Positions 48,821-58,741 of a stretch of DNA of 64,000 nucleotides are shown in pieces. Origin of the DNA: Arcobacter sp. (lineage in GTDB: Bacteria; Campylobacterota; Campylobacteria; Campylobacterales; Arcobacteraceae). Numbering within the stretch: the first letter of the stretch is position 1; every line of letters starts with the position of its first letter. The notes under the pieces were generated by a model. It saw nothing but the letters and a program-made list of their open reading frames with translations, had not been told where the DNA came from and did no database searches. Location: the NCBI GenBank assembly GCA_002869535.1, contig PKUK01000009.1, positions 186,001 to 250,000 of the forward strand. Direction: 5' to 3'. The translations under genes were made by a program, and so were the position numbers.

Positions 48821-48978
48821 TGTATTACATTTACCTAATTAAGATATTTCATTTTAAAAATAATTATATCTAAGAAGACTTAAAAATATTATCATATTAT
48901 CGATATTTTCTATACTACATAAATAATCTATTCTTTTCTTTAAATTGAAAAGTTCTAAGTCTATTTACTATTTTTATA

Positions 48979-51093
48979 TTATTCAATATTTTTAGGAAAA
49001 TAATTGTTTTTCATAAGATATAGACTATCTTTTTTAAAATATAGTTCCAGAGAGTTAGTATAATTGAAATTAATTCTACTAGCCTTTAAACATTGTAAAG
49101 AAAGTTCCTTAAATGATGTTATATCTTTATTGAGAATATCATTTAAAGTATCTTGATCAATAAAATGTTCTATTTTAATAATATTGAACCAAAATAAAAT
49201 TATTTGATAATAGTCAGCAAATATTGTTTCAATTTCATTATTAATTTCTTGATTTTCATATAGTAAAATTATATTGCTATATTGATCTCTTAATTCATTA
49301 TAAATTTCTTGCTCATACTTTTTACTTGAAATAATTATATAATCAGTACTCTTTATATCTAACTTTGAAATAATATTTATTCCGTCTTTTTCTTTTCCCC
49401 ATAATTCTTTATTAGAATCAGTAAAACAAATATTTAAATTTCTAAAGTTATATAGTTTTTGCAGTACATTATCAAAATGTTCTCCTGCCCCATAAATAAT
49501 AAGCTTATTATTTTTAATTAAATCAAAATATGTTTTTATTTTAGCCTTAGATAATTTTACTAACTTATCCTGATAAAATGATGTTAATTTATTTTTTGAA
49601 ACCAAATGAGAGTAATTATTCAAAAATTTTATTAGTGCATTTTTTGAATCACCAATATTTGAAATATTTTTGTTCCTAAATAATTCTATATCACGCGATT
49701 TTTTTTTCATATATTCAATGTCATTTAAATGTTTATTAATTAGTGAAAACAACTCATTTCTAGTCTCTGCAATGTCACCAATAACAGTTAAATTTTTTCC
49801 ATAAAATCCTTCCATTCGATTCAGATAATCTTTATTTGGTAAATAAAATATAACTGGTTTTAAAGTGGCTGTAGCATACATATAAACAGATGAACCAAAT
49901 CCTTCGGAAATCAATACTTGATTTTTAGATAATACATCAAAATATGATGATGAATCATCTAAGTAGAAATTATTGTAATTATTCAATCTATGAATCCTAC
50001 CTTTTACAATAGTATTACTTAAGGAAAAAGGGTGTGGTCGATATATTACTTTTTGATTGTAATATTTTTTGACAATGTCATCTAAAAAAAATTCATCAGT
50101 TTCAGTTGCACTGTATTCCAATGTTATATCACTATAAACACTAGCCATAAACACTATATTTGAAGTCTTTTGTTTATTAGTCTGATAATATTTTATAAAA
50201 TTATCTAATTTAGGATAGCCCAATGAGATACTTTGCCTATTTACATTAATTGCCTGTATTTTAAACCAAATGCAAGTACTAAATCTTTCAATAAACTTAT
50301 TAATAAAAATATTTTTCTTAACATGTTGATTAGCTTTAATGTGAAATTCTTCATGAATAAAAGAGTATTCTAACAAAAATCCATATTTACTACGAGAAGC
50401 ATATAAAGGACTTGCTAAGACACAGCAGTTATTAAACTTACGAATTAATTCTTCTCCATAAAATACCTTTTCATTTTCTTTGTTCAAAGATGTTTTAATA
50501 CCAGCAAAGGTCAACGAGTTATCGACTAATTATAGCAAATAATCAAAATCACTTCTATATTGAAATATTAAAGTATTACTATTTAAATAACCTGCTTTAT
50601 TTAATAGCTCATGAAACAGCTGAAAATAGGTGCTATATGATTTTCCTAATATATCTTTAGCTTGATTAACTGGTATAACTTTTACCAATTTTTCTATGTT
50701 ATACCAAAGTTTATGCTTAAATTCATTATTTGTTAGGAATATGCTTAAAGATAAATCATACATTAAATCTACAATAACACAATTATTTTCATAATGAGTT
50801 ACTAATGAATCTAGAAACATGGGATAGCCAAAATATATAATAACAATTGTCACTTTTTTCTTTGTATATTTACAGTGATGAGAAAAATCAATAAAGCTAC
50901 CATCATCAAAATTGTAAATATCTAGTATTTGTACATCATCCAATTCAGATATACTTTTCAATAAATTATTACAGTTAAATCCAATTGAATAAATTACAAG
51001 GTCTTTAACCTCTAAATTATTAAAATATTCTTTTATATTTTGCTTCGAATTATACTCAAGTTTTTTTCTTAATGTATCTTCTATAACATTCAT
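48979..51093 (-). pseudogene. GT-B glycosyltransferase-like protein, interrupted by one in-frame TAA
   Basis: One frame spans 704 codons from the ATG at 51093; a single TAA at 50530-50532 (codon 188) splits it into a 187-residue N-terminal piece and a long C-terminal piece whose first possible start is a TTG at 50514. The middle part has VIYRPHPFSLSN and SEGFGSSVYMYATATLKPVI, resembling CDP-glycerol glycerophosphotransferase/capsule GT-B proteins. The N-terminal segment (LVIYSIGFNCNNLL) and a later one (LIIYGAGEHFDNVL) both look like a small Rossmann-type sugar-nucleotide-like domain. There is no other disruption. The gene lies with the kinase on the minus strand. Confidence 0.75.
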
Positions 51094-51563
51094 TAAGATT
51101 CCCTTTAAATTTATTTTTGTTAGTTGTTATTTTAAATAAGAAATAGAGTTAAATAATAGTACACTTGTATTACTTTGAAAGCACTTATTGTTTAGTTAGA
51201 GATACCTATATAAATTTTGGAATATCCTAGTTAGAAAGTAAAAATAACAATATAATATGTTCAGAAGTATTAAGCATTAGAGAGATAAGCTATTATATTC
51301 TATAGAAATAAATCTTAGTAAAAACAAAATCATCCTAAATAAAAACCTTTTTATACCCAATTAAATCAAAGATATTTATCAAAACAAAAAAAAATTAAAC
51401 TGAGGATACAATATTTCTTTTTTTGACACTGTAGATTTATTATTAGAAGAAGAACGTAAAATAGATGAATTAAAATTTGAGTAAAAAAAATTTGTATTAT
51501 TCATTAATTATAAAGTTTTTTTATGGATAAATAACATTATCAATAAAAAAGGTTTATAGTACA
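51094..51563. other. Long AT-rich intergenic region with gene remnant
   Basis: The 470 bases between divergent genes are about 80 percent A+T. No gene with a start codon is visible. On the plus strand 51404-51484 is an open stretch of 26 codons ending in TAA that reads like protein (see separate entry). Promoters for both flanking genes must lie here, but no convincing -35/-10 pair could be picked out. Confidence 0.6.
51404..51484 (+). pseudogene. Possible remnant of a deleted gene (3' end)
   Basis: Between a TGA at 51401-51403 and the TAA at 51482-51484 the frame reads GYNISFFDTVDLLLEEER followed by KIDELKFE. The acidic helical composition is like real protein and unlike random AT-rich translation, but there is no start codon. 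It could be the tail of a gene lost when the minus-strand pair was inserted. The parent gene is not recognised. Confidence 0.3.
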
Positions 51564-52709
51564 ATGAAAATATTGTTTACATCACCAGTATTTGGTTTTC
51601 CATCAATAGGAGGACCCGAGTTAAGAATTGAAACATCAATTAAAGCATTATCTAAAATCAGTAACCTTGTATGCTATATTAGACTGCCCAAATTAAGGCT
51701 AACTAATGAATCTAATAATTTTTTAAATAATTTATCTGAAAAAGTTTATTATTTAGATCCTCATATTCCTAAAGATGTCTTTTGGCCACAAATTTTAGAA
51801 AATGAAAAACCTGATTTAATTTGGTTTGGCTATGGTAATATATCATATGTTCTAATGAAATACTTAAAGTCAATAACAAATATACCTTTAGTCTGTGATA
51901 CTGATAGCGTTTGGTCTAAATTCATTCTTAGAGAACTAGATGTAGAAAACAATCAAGAAAGAAGATTAGAAGTTGCAGAAGAAGGTAAAATTAAGGAACA
52001 TGAAGAAAAAGATTGGGTTAATTTTTGTAATGTAACAACTGCAGTTTCTGAAATTGATATGGAATATTATAAGTCACTAACAAAAAATAAAAATAAAATC
52101 CATCTTTTCTCTAATGTAATTGATTTATCATCATATCAAACTACTATAGAAAATATTTATAATATAACATCTCCTTCTTTATATTTAGCAGGAACTTTTT
52201 GGAAAAATTCTCCAATGGAAGATGCTACTCGTTGGTTTGTAGATAAAGTATTTTCAAACTTAATAATTAAATATCCAAATTTAAAATTATATATCTTGGG
52301 AAAAAAATCCACTGAAATAGTTGGTGATTTAAGTAATCAAAATATACATGTGGTAGGCAAAGTTGAAAGTGTATTACCATATTTAAAACATGTTGATGTA
52401 GTATTGGTTCCTTTACGTTTTGAATCTGGAACAAGGTTTAAGATTTTAGAGGCAATGGCTTGTAAAAAGGCAATAGTATCTACGACATTAGGTGCAGAAG
52501 GAATACCTATAACAGATGGTGAAAATATATTAATAGCTGATGAACCTAATATTTTTTATCAAAAAATTGTTGATTTAATTGAAAATAAACTAACAAAAAA
52601 TAATCTTGCTCAAAATGGATATAATTTAGTTAAAGAACAATATAATATTGAAAATCTTGCACTACAAGGAAAAATAATTTGCAAATATGTAGGTCTAATA
52701 AATGATTAA
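51564..52709 (+). CDS. Glycosyltransferase family 4 protein
   Basis: A 381-residue GT-B retaining glycosyltransferase. The N-terminal part has FTSPVFGFPSIGGPELR, and the C-terminal nucleotide-sugar site has VLVPLRFESGTRFKILEAMACKKAIVSTTLGAEGI, with the conserved Glu-x7-Glu-like region. Donor and acceptor are unknown. It is the first gene of the second plus-strand operon and overlaps the cupin gene by 8 bases. Confidence 0.88.
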   Translation: MKILFTSPVFGFPSIGGPELRIETSIKALSKISNLVCYIRLPKLRLTNESNNFLNNLSEKVYYLDPHIPKDVFWPQILENEKPDLIWFGYGNISYVLMKYLKSITNIPLVCDTDSVWSKFILRELDVENNQERRLEVAEEGKIKEHEEKDWVNFCNVTTAVSEIDMEYYKSLTKNKNKIHLFSNVIDLSSYQTTIENIYNITSPSLYLAGTFWKNSPMEDATRWFVDKVFSNLIIKYPNLKLYILGKKSTEIVGDLSNQNIHVVGKVESVLPYLKHVDVVLVPLRFESGTRFKILEAMACKKAIVSTTLGAEGIPITDGENILIADEPNIFYQKIVDLIENKLTKNNLAQNGYNLVKEQYNIENLALQGKIICKYVGLIND

Positions 52710-53130
52710 AACAATCATTCATGATAATCAACAAATAGCCATTATTATTAAAAACAATTACAAAAAAGAAGGTGTAGAGTTTTTTACGCCAAATGATTAT
52801 TATCAACAACTTGCTTATATGTCACATAAAAAAGGCAAAAAAATTGATGCACATATTCATAATAAAGTAACTAGAGATGTTCATATGACTCAAGAAGTTT
52901 TAGTAATAAGAGAAGGCAAGCTTCGTATAGATTTTTACACACAAGAAAAAGAATACTTAGAAAGTAGAATTCTTGAAAAAGGGGATGTAATACTACTTGC
53001 TAGTGGAGGACATGGATTTGAAGTATTGGAAGATATTGAAATGATTGAAATAAAGCAAGGTCCATACCTAGGAGATGAAGATAAAACAAGATTTGTCCAT
53101 ATTTCAAAAGAAAAGTTAGAAATAAAATAA
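52702..53130 (+). CDS. Cupin-fold protein
   Basis: A 142-residue single-domain cupin. The first motif region is GKKIDAHIHNKVTRD with His residues, the second is GDVILLASGGHGFEVLED. It resembles cupins found in sugar-nucleotide loci, some of which are sugar isomerases or epimerases, but no specific reaction can be assigned. It shares one base with the aminotransferase gene downstream, so it probably works on the same sugar. Confidence 0.75.
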   Translation: MIKTIIHDNQQIAIIIKNNYKKEGVEFFTPNDYYQQLAYMSHKKGKKIDAHIHNKVTRDVHMTQEVLVIREGKLRIDFYTQEKEYLESRILEKGDVILLASGGHGFEVLEDIEMIEIKQGPYLGDEDKTRFVHISKEKLEIK

Positions 53131-54236
53131 TGATACCAGTAAATACTCCAATCTTTAATGGTAATGAAAAAAAATATCTAAATGAATGTATAGATACAGG
53201 CTGGATAAGTAGTGAAGGTCCATTTATCCAAAGATTTGAAAAAGAAATGGCATCTTATATAGGACGAAAACATGCTACTGCTTGTGCAAATGGAAGTGCA
53301 GCACTTGATATAGCAGTAAAAGCCTTAAATTTAAAAAAAAATGATGAAGTAATAATACCCTCATTTACGATTATTTCTTGCGCACAATCTTTAGTTACAC
53401 AAGGCATTAAGCCCGTACTTGTAGATAGTCATTTTGATACATTTAATATGATAGTTGAAGATATTGAATCAAAAATAACAAAAAAAACAAAAGCTATTAT
53501 GATAGTCCATATATTTGGACTTGCCGTAGATATTGATCCAATATTAGAACTTGCAAAAAAGTATAACCTTAAAATTATAGAAGATGCAGCAGAAGTACAT
53601 GGACAAGAATACAAAGGTAAAAAGTGCGGTAGTTTTGGAGACATAAGTATATTTAGTTTTTATCCAAATAAACAGATAACTACTGGTGAAGGTGGTATGA
53701 TTCTAACAAATAATGAAAATATTGATAAAAGAGCCAAGAGTTTAAGAAATCTTTGTTTTACTCCTGATAGATTTATTCATGAAGAACTTGGATGGAATTA
53801 TCGAATGACAAATATGCAGGCAGCACTTGGTGTTGCACAACTTGAACAAATCGATACAGTAATTGAGAAGAAAAGATGGATAGGAAATACATATCATGAT
53901 TTATTAAAAGATATTGAGACAATTAATTTACCAATACAAAAAACAGATTATTGTAAAAATATTTATTGGGTATATGCGATTACATTAAAAGATACATGCT
54001 CAAAAAATGCAAAAGATATTATATCAGAACTTGGAGAATATAAAATAGGTAGCAGACCATTTTTTTATCCTATGCATAAACAACCAGTATTTAATAAAAT
54101 GGGATTATTTTTAGAGGATAACTTACCGTATAGTGAAAAACTTTATGAAAAAGGTTTTTATATACCAAGTGGTTTAGCTTTAACTATAGAACAAATAGAA
54201 AAAGTGTCAGAAGTATTACATAAGGTTTTAAAATGA
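53130..54236 (+). CDS. DegT-family aminotransferase, perosamine-synthase-like
   Basis: PLP-dependent sugar aminotransferase, 368 residues. The opening PVNTPIFNGNEKKYLNECID and WISSEGPFIQRFEK segments match GDP-perosamine synthase (Per/RfbE). EDAAEVHGQEY holds the PLP aspartate and FYPNKQITTGEGG holds the Schiff-base lysine. GDP-4-keto-6-deoxymannose from the gmd gene at 28.8 kb could serve as substrate, which would give GDP-perosamine; this is inference. The start has a one-base overlap (TAATG) with the cupin gene. Confidence 0.82.
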   Translation: MIPVNTPIFNGNEKKYLNECIDTGWISSEGPFIQRFEKEMASYIGRKHATACANGSAALDIAVKALNLKKNDEVIIPSFTIISCAQSLVTQGIKPVLVDSHFDTFNMIVEDIESKITKKTKAIMIVHIFGLAVDIDPILELAKKYNLKIIEDAAEVHGQEYKGKKCGSFGDISIFSFYPNKQITTGEGGMILTNNENIDKRAKSLRNLCFTPDRFIHEELGWNYRMTNMQAALGVAQLEQIDTVIEKKRWIGNTYHDLLKDIETINLPIQKTDYCKNIYWVYAITLKDTCSKNAKDIISELGEYKIGSRPFFYPMHKQPVFNKMGLFLEDNLPYSEKLYEKGFYIPSGLALTIEQIEKVSEVLHKVLK

Positions 54237-54988
54237 GTCAATTTGGAGATTTATATTCACAATACTACGATTTACTTTATAGTGACAAAGATTATGAAAA
54301 AGAAGTTGATTATGTAGAAGATTTAATTAAATCAAATTTTCCTCAAGCAAAAACTATTCTTGATATGGGTTGTGGAACTGGAAAACATGCAGAACTTTTT
54401 TGTAACAAAGGGTATACCATTCATGGTATTGATTTAAGTGAAGATATGCTTAAAGTTGCAAAGAAAAGAGCACAAGGGAAAAGGGACAGATTAACTTTCA
54501 GTCAATCAAAAATTCAAGATTTGAATTTGAATAAAAAATTTGATGTTATTATTTCCTTATTTCATGTAATGAGTTATCAAAACTCTAATGAAGAAGTTAC
54601 AAAGGCTTTTGAGGTTGCGAAAAATCATTTAAATACAAACGGTATTTTTATATTTGATTTTTGGTATGGACCAGCGGTATTAACTGATTTACCAACAACT
54701 AGAATAAAAAGATTAGAGAATGAAAATATTAATGTTACAAGAATTGCAGAACCAACATTAGAATGCCAAAAAAATTTAGTTAACGTTAGCTACAATATAT
54801 TTATTGAAAACAAATTATCTAAAAATATTATACAAAAAAATGAATTACATAAAATTAGATATTTTTTTGACACTGAACTTGAACTTGTTATTGAGAAAAC
54901 TGGTTTTAAAGTTCTAAATAGATATGAATGGCTAAGTAAAAATAAAATAAATTTTAAAAGTTGGAATGGTGTATGGATATTAAAATAG
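54233..54988 (+). CDS. Class I SAM-dependent methyltransferase
   Basis: A 251-residue methyltransferase. Motif I is ILDMGCGTGKHAELF (about residues 42-56), followed by GIDLSEDML and FDVIISLFHVMSYQ. It lies directly behind the aminotransferase with a 4-base ATGA overlap, so it may methylate an amino sugar (as in N-methyl- or dimethylamino sugars), but the substrate is not known. Confidence 0.85.
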   Translation: MSQFGDLYSQYYDLLYSDKDYEKEVDYVEDLIKSNFPQAKTILDMGCGTGKHAELFCNKGYTIHGIDLSEDMLKVAKKRAQGKRDRLTFSQSKIQDLNLNKKFDVIISLFHVMSYQNSNEEVTKAFEVAKNHLNTNGIFIFDFWYGPAVLTDLPTTRIKRLENENINVTRIAEPTLECQKNLVNVSYNIFIENKLSKNIIQKNELHKIRYFFDTELELVIEKTGFKVLNRYEWLSKNKINFKSWNGVWILK

Positions 54989-56247
54989 ATGATAATTATT
55001 TACATGAAGCAAGTCATTTAAGGTTACAAGCTCACTATGGTAAAGTATACATTTACAAAAATAAAAGAGTTTTTAGAGGTATAAATGATGATAAAATAGA
55101 AGAAATTCTACAATTGATGAATTCTGGCCTTATTGAAGAATTAGTAAATAAAAAACTGTTTCCTAAAACAAACATTGCAAATGTTCAATTAAAAGAATAT
55201 AAACTTGTTATAGAACATGAAAAGATACCATTAAGAAATATGTTTTTACAATGGTCTTTTGAGATGCTTAAAGATTCTGCAAAAACAACACTTTTAGTTA
55301 ATGAGATAGCTAATAAATATGGATATGAAATTAGAGATGCACATTTTTTAAATACAATGTTTTTTTATGGAAAAAGTATTTTTATTGATTTAGATAGTTT
55401 TGTAGTCACACGTAGTAGTAAATGGGTAGCGTATGAAGAGTTTATAAATAGTTATATGAAACTACTCCAACTTATGTCATTGGATGATAAGTATGAGTAT
55501 CAGGAATCAATTAAAGGAATGGCATATTATATTCCTAATGAAATTTATCAAAAAGTTATCCCACTTGACAAACAATATAACTTGAAACAAAGATTATCAA
55601 TAAAAGAACTAAAAGAAGATATTGAGATAATCAATTTAAAAAATCAAATTACTACATGGAGTAACTATCATGACAATTTTGAATCTGATTATGATTTAAA
55701 TAGTGAAAATAGAGTTACAAAAATTATTCAACAAATTAAACAATATAACCCAAAGAATATAATAGATTTAGCATCTAATGCAGGTATGTTTGCTAATATT
55801 ATATTAAATGAAATATCTTCTGTAAAACATGTAGTTTGTATAGATAAAGACCATAGTGCCATTAATAAACTTTTTCATAATATTGGAGATAAAAAAATTA
55901 CTCCTTTATATAATGATATAGTTGATGACTACTATTTAGTTTTATCAGACCGCCCTAAAGCGGACATGGTATTAGCCCTAGCACTTACTCACCATTTATT
56001 ATTAAGTTCATCTTATGATATTGATTTTATTTTTGAACTTATAGGTAGCTTTGGTAAAAAAAATGTACTTATTGAATTTATGCCATTAGGACTCTACGGT
56101 GGAGATTTAGAGAAAACTCCACCAGTGCCTTCATGGTATACGGAAGAATGGTTTCAAACAAAATTTTGTAGCCACTTTAAATTATTATATAAAGAAAAAA
56201 TAGAAATAAATAGAATTTTATTTGTTGGAGAGATCTTATCAAAATGA
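54973..56247 (+). CDS. Two-part protein with NoeA-like N-terminus and SAM-binding C-terminus
   Basis: A 424-residue protein. The first 230 residues look like a kinase-like fold (RDAHFLNTMFFYGKSIFIDLDSF resembles the catalytic and metal loops DxHxxN and DxDS). The C-terminal part (about 250-424) is a methyltransferase with IIDLASNAGMFANIIL, VVCIDKDHSAI and ALTHHLL. Similar two-part proteins are annotated NoeA-like (nodulation factor host-specificity). The start is the ATG at 54973, overlapping the previous gene by 16 bases; a TTG four codons earlier is the alternative. The substrate is unknown. Confidence 0.72.
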   Translation: MDIKIDDNYLHEASHLRLQAHYGKVYIYKNKRVFRGINDDKIEEILQLMNSGLIEELVNKKLFPKTNIANVQLKEYKLVIEHEKIPLRNMFLQWSFEMLKDSAKTTLLVNEIANKYGYEIRDAHFLNTMFFYGKSIFIDLDSFVVTRSSKWVAYEEFINSYMKLLQLMSLDDKYEYQESIKGMAYYIPNEIYQKVIPLDKQYNLKQRLSIKELKEDIEIINLKNQITTWSNYHDNFESDYDLNSENRVTKIIQQIKQYNPKNIIDLASNAGMFANIILNEISSVKHVVCIDKDHSAINKLFHNIGDKKITPLYNDIVDDYYLVLSDRPKADMVLALALTHHLLLSSSYDIDFIFELIGSFGKKNVLIEFMPLGLYGGDLEKTPPVPSWYTEEWFQTKFCSHFKLLYKEKIEINRILFVGEILSK

Positions 56248-57350
56248 AATCAGTAGCTATAGTAACTAATTATGGTTGGCTGGGGATATCTTCACCCTTA
56301 ATTAATACAATATTATTACTTTTAAAAAAAGATTATAACATTGACTTATATTTAAAACAAGACACTTTTTGTGACAATTTAAAAATATCAAATACATTTA
56401 TAAAACACAAAAACTTAAACTCTATTTATTACAATCAAAATATAAATTCCACAAACTTACTTAAAAAGCATATTTTAGAAATCAAAAATATGAAAAAAAA
56501 AATTTATAAATTTATAATAGCATTTGATATAGAAGGACTTATAAAAGCAGGGATTCTTTTTAGAAAAATGCAAAATTTAAAACTTGTTTACTTTTCATTA
56601 GAGATTTATGATATAAAAGATAAACTGAAAGACCTAGAAATTTATTTTAACAAATATGCAACAGTAACTATTACACAAGATAAATATAGGATTAGGATTC
56701 TTTCAATTCTTAATAAAATAGATAAAAAATCTTGCTCGCATGTATGGAATAGTTCATATGAAGAAACTCTAATAAAAAATAAGAATACCTATTTAAGAAA
56801 AAAATTTAATATTCCAAAAAGTAAAAAAATTATTCTAGCAACAGGAACATTACTTGAAACTACTGGAATAGATGAACTAATTGAATCAAATTTATTCCAA
56901 GATGAAAGATATGTAGTTATTTTACATGGCTGGATACCTAATGATAAATTTAGAAAGTATATATTATCAAAAGTTGATGACAAAAATATTTTTTTATCAG
57001 AAGATATCATACCATTCAGTGAAAAATATAAAATATTTTCATCTGCTGATTTTGGATATATTTCATATAATCCCCTTGATTTAAACTTAAAATATGCAGC
57101 AGGTTCATCTGGTAAATTATTTGATTTTATGCGATGTGGAGTTCCAGTAATAGGGAATAACATACCTTTCATGAAAAAATATATAGAGAACAATAATGTG
57201 GGAAAAGTTTTTAATAAAAAAGAAAATATTTTAAATTCAATAAATATTATAGACACAAACTATTCATATTTTGTAGAAAATTGTTTTAAAACTTTTAAAA
57301 ATTATTCATTTAAAAAAAGCTTTCAAAATGCACTAAAGGATATTTTATAA
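56244..57350 (+). CDS. GT-B glycosyltransferase
   Basis: A 368-residue protein with a GT-B-like design: an N-terminal NYGWLGISSPLINTILLL segment, ILATGTLLETTGIDELIE in the middle and a C-terminal AAGSSGKLFDFMRCGVPVIGNNIPFMKKYIE nucleotide-sugar binding region. It resembles family 4 transferases, though the N-terminal half is diverged. The start overlaps the previous gene by 4 bases. Donor and acceptor are unknown. Confidence 0.78.
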   Translation: MKSVAIVTNYGWLGISSPLINTILLLLKKDYNIDLYLKQDTFCDNLKISNTFIKHKNLNSIYYNQNINSTNLLKKHILEIKNMKKKIYKFIIAFDIEGLIKAGILFRKMQNLKLVYFSLEIYDIKDKLKDLEIYFNKYATVTITQDKYRIRILSILNKIDKKSCSHVWNSSYEETLIKNKNTYLRKKFNIPKSKKIILATGTLLETTGIDELIESNLFQDERYVVILHGWIPNDKFRKYILSKVDDKNIFLSEDIIPFSEKYKIFSSADFGYISYNPLDLNLKYAAGSSGKLFDFMRCGVPVIGNNIPFMKKYIENNNVGKVFNKKENILNSINIIDTNYSYFVENCFKTFKNYSFKKSFQNALKDIL

Positions 57351-57351
57351 G

Positions 57352-58119
57352 ATGACTGAAAAAAGATTTATTGATAGTGAATATAAAGAGTTAAGAAAAA
57401 TGGCTAGATTTAAAGAAGTTTCTTTAAATTTTTTTAATAAAAAAATTAAAGTACCAGATTCTGGATCCTTGATTTTTTTAAATAGAGAATTATTTGGTCA
57501 AGAAATATATAAATTTGAATCTTCAAGTAAAACTCCATTTATTATTGACTGTGGAGCAAATATTGGATTAAGCTTAATTTATTTTAAAAAAATATATCCA
57601 AATGCAAAAATTATAGCATTTGAACCAGACAAAAGAATTTTTAATTATTTAAAATACAATATTAATTCTTTTGAATTTAACAATATAGAACTTATAAATA
57701 AAGGTTTATGGAAAGAAGAAACTACTTTAAAGTTTTTTTCTGAAGGTTCCGATGGTGGAAGAATTGCCATTAAGGATGAAATGGATAATCTCATACAAAT
57801 AGAAACCGTAACATTAAGTACTTATTTAAGAAATAATAAAGTTGATTTTCTAAAAATTGACATTGAAGGTGCTGAAACAGAAGTATTATTAGAATGCCAA
57901 AATGAGCTTAAAAATGTAAAGAATTTATTTATAGAGTATCACTCTTTTAAAAATGAAAAACAATCATTGTCAGTTATACTTAATATATTAGAAGATAATG
58001 GGTTTAGATATTATATAGAACATGTAGGAGTAAAATCGGATCATCCATTTTGTAATATTTTAACTTCTGCAGGATTTGATAATCAATTAAATATTTTTGG
58101 ATACAAAAATGAAAAATAA
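57352..58119 (+). CDS. FkbM-family methyltransferase (second copy)
   Basis: A 255-residue SAM-dependent methyltransferase. Motif I is IIDCGANIGLSLIYFKK, followed by IIAFEPDKRIF and the family signature FLKIDIEGAETEVLLEC. It differs clearly in sequence from the FkbM protein at 47.3 kb, so the two probably act on different sugars. One base lies between it and the previous stop. Confidence 0.88.
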   Translation: MTEKRFIDSEYKELRKMARFKEVSLNFFNKKIKVPDSGSLIFLNRELFGQEIYKFESSSKTPFIIDCGANIGLSLIYFKKIYPNAKIIAFEPDKRIFNYLKYNINSFEFNNIELINKGLWKEETTLKFFSEGSDGGRIAIKDEMDNLIQIETVTLSTYLRNNKVDFLKIDIEGAETEVLLECQNELKNVKNLFIEYHSFKNEKQSLSVILNILEDNGFRYYIEHVGVKSDHPFCNILTSAGFDNQLNIFGYKNEK

Positions 58120-58741
58120 TAAGCTAATTCCTATTTCAAATGTATTTGGATTAGACAGAGGAACTGCAATTGACAGAGTATATATAGAAGATTTTTTAAA
58201 AAACAACTCAAGTGAAATAAAAGGTGTCACACTTGAAATTGCAGAAGATACATATAGTAAAGAATTTGGTTCAGAAATTGTAAGATATGAAATACTTCAT
58301 AATAATAATGAAAATCCCAATGCTACTATTGTTGGAGACTTAACAAATATTTCTTCTTTGCCAAAAGATGACATTGACTGTTTTATATGTACTCAAACAC
58401 TAAATTTTATTTATGACTTTCAAAAAGCCATTCTAGGAATCCACCATATACTTAAACCAAAAGGTATTGTGTTAGCTACAGTTGCTGGATTAAGCCAAAT
58501 ATCAAGATACGATATGGATAGATGGGGTGATTATTGGAGATTTACTGATTTATCCATAAAACTTGCTTTTGAAAATGTGTTTGGAAAAGGAAATGTTGAA
58601 GTAAATTATTATGGAAATGTTTTTGCTGCAAAATCTTTTTTAGATGGTCTAAGTGCAGAAGAGTTAACAAAAGAAGAATTATTCTACAAAGACAAAGACT
58701 ACCAGATTCTTATTACAATAAAAGCTACTAAAAATGCATAA
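58109..58741 (+). CDS. SAM-dependent methyltransferase-like protein
   Basis: A 210-residue protein with a degenerate methyltransferase fold: GVTLEIAEDTYSKEFG (motif I position, where the usual GxGxG is lost), TIVGDLTNISSLPKDDIDCFICTQTLNFIYD, and HHILKPKGIVLATV. The missing glycine motif means SAM binding is uncertain. It resembles Methyltransf_11-type proteins. The ATG at 58109 overlaps the FkbM gene by 11 bases; an in-frame TTG just upstream is rejected. Confidence 0.7.
   Translation: MKNNKLIPISNVFGLDRGTAIDRVYIEDFLKNNSSEIKGVTLEIAEDTYSKEFGSEIVRYEILHNNNENPNATIVGDLTNISSLPKDDIDCFICTQTLNFIYDFQKAILGIHHILKPKGIVLATVAGLSQISRYDMDRWGDYWRFTDLSIKLAFENVFGKGNVEVNYYGNVFAAKSFLDGLSAEELTKEELFYKDKDYQILITIKATKNA

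Noticed and set aside
56789-57256. Minus-strand open frame of 155 codons
   Set aside because: It lies fully inside the plus-strand GT-B gene, has no ribosome site and a low-complexity translation.
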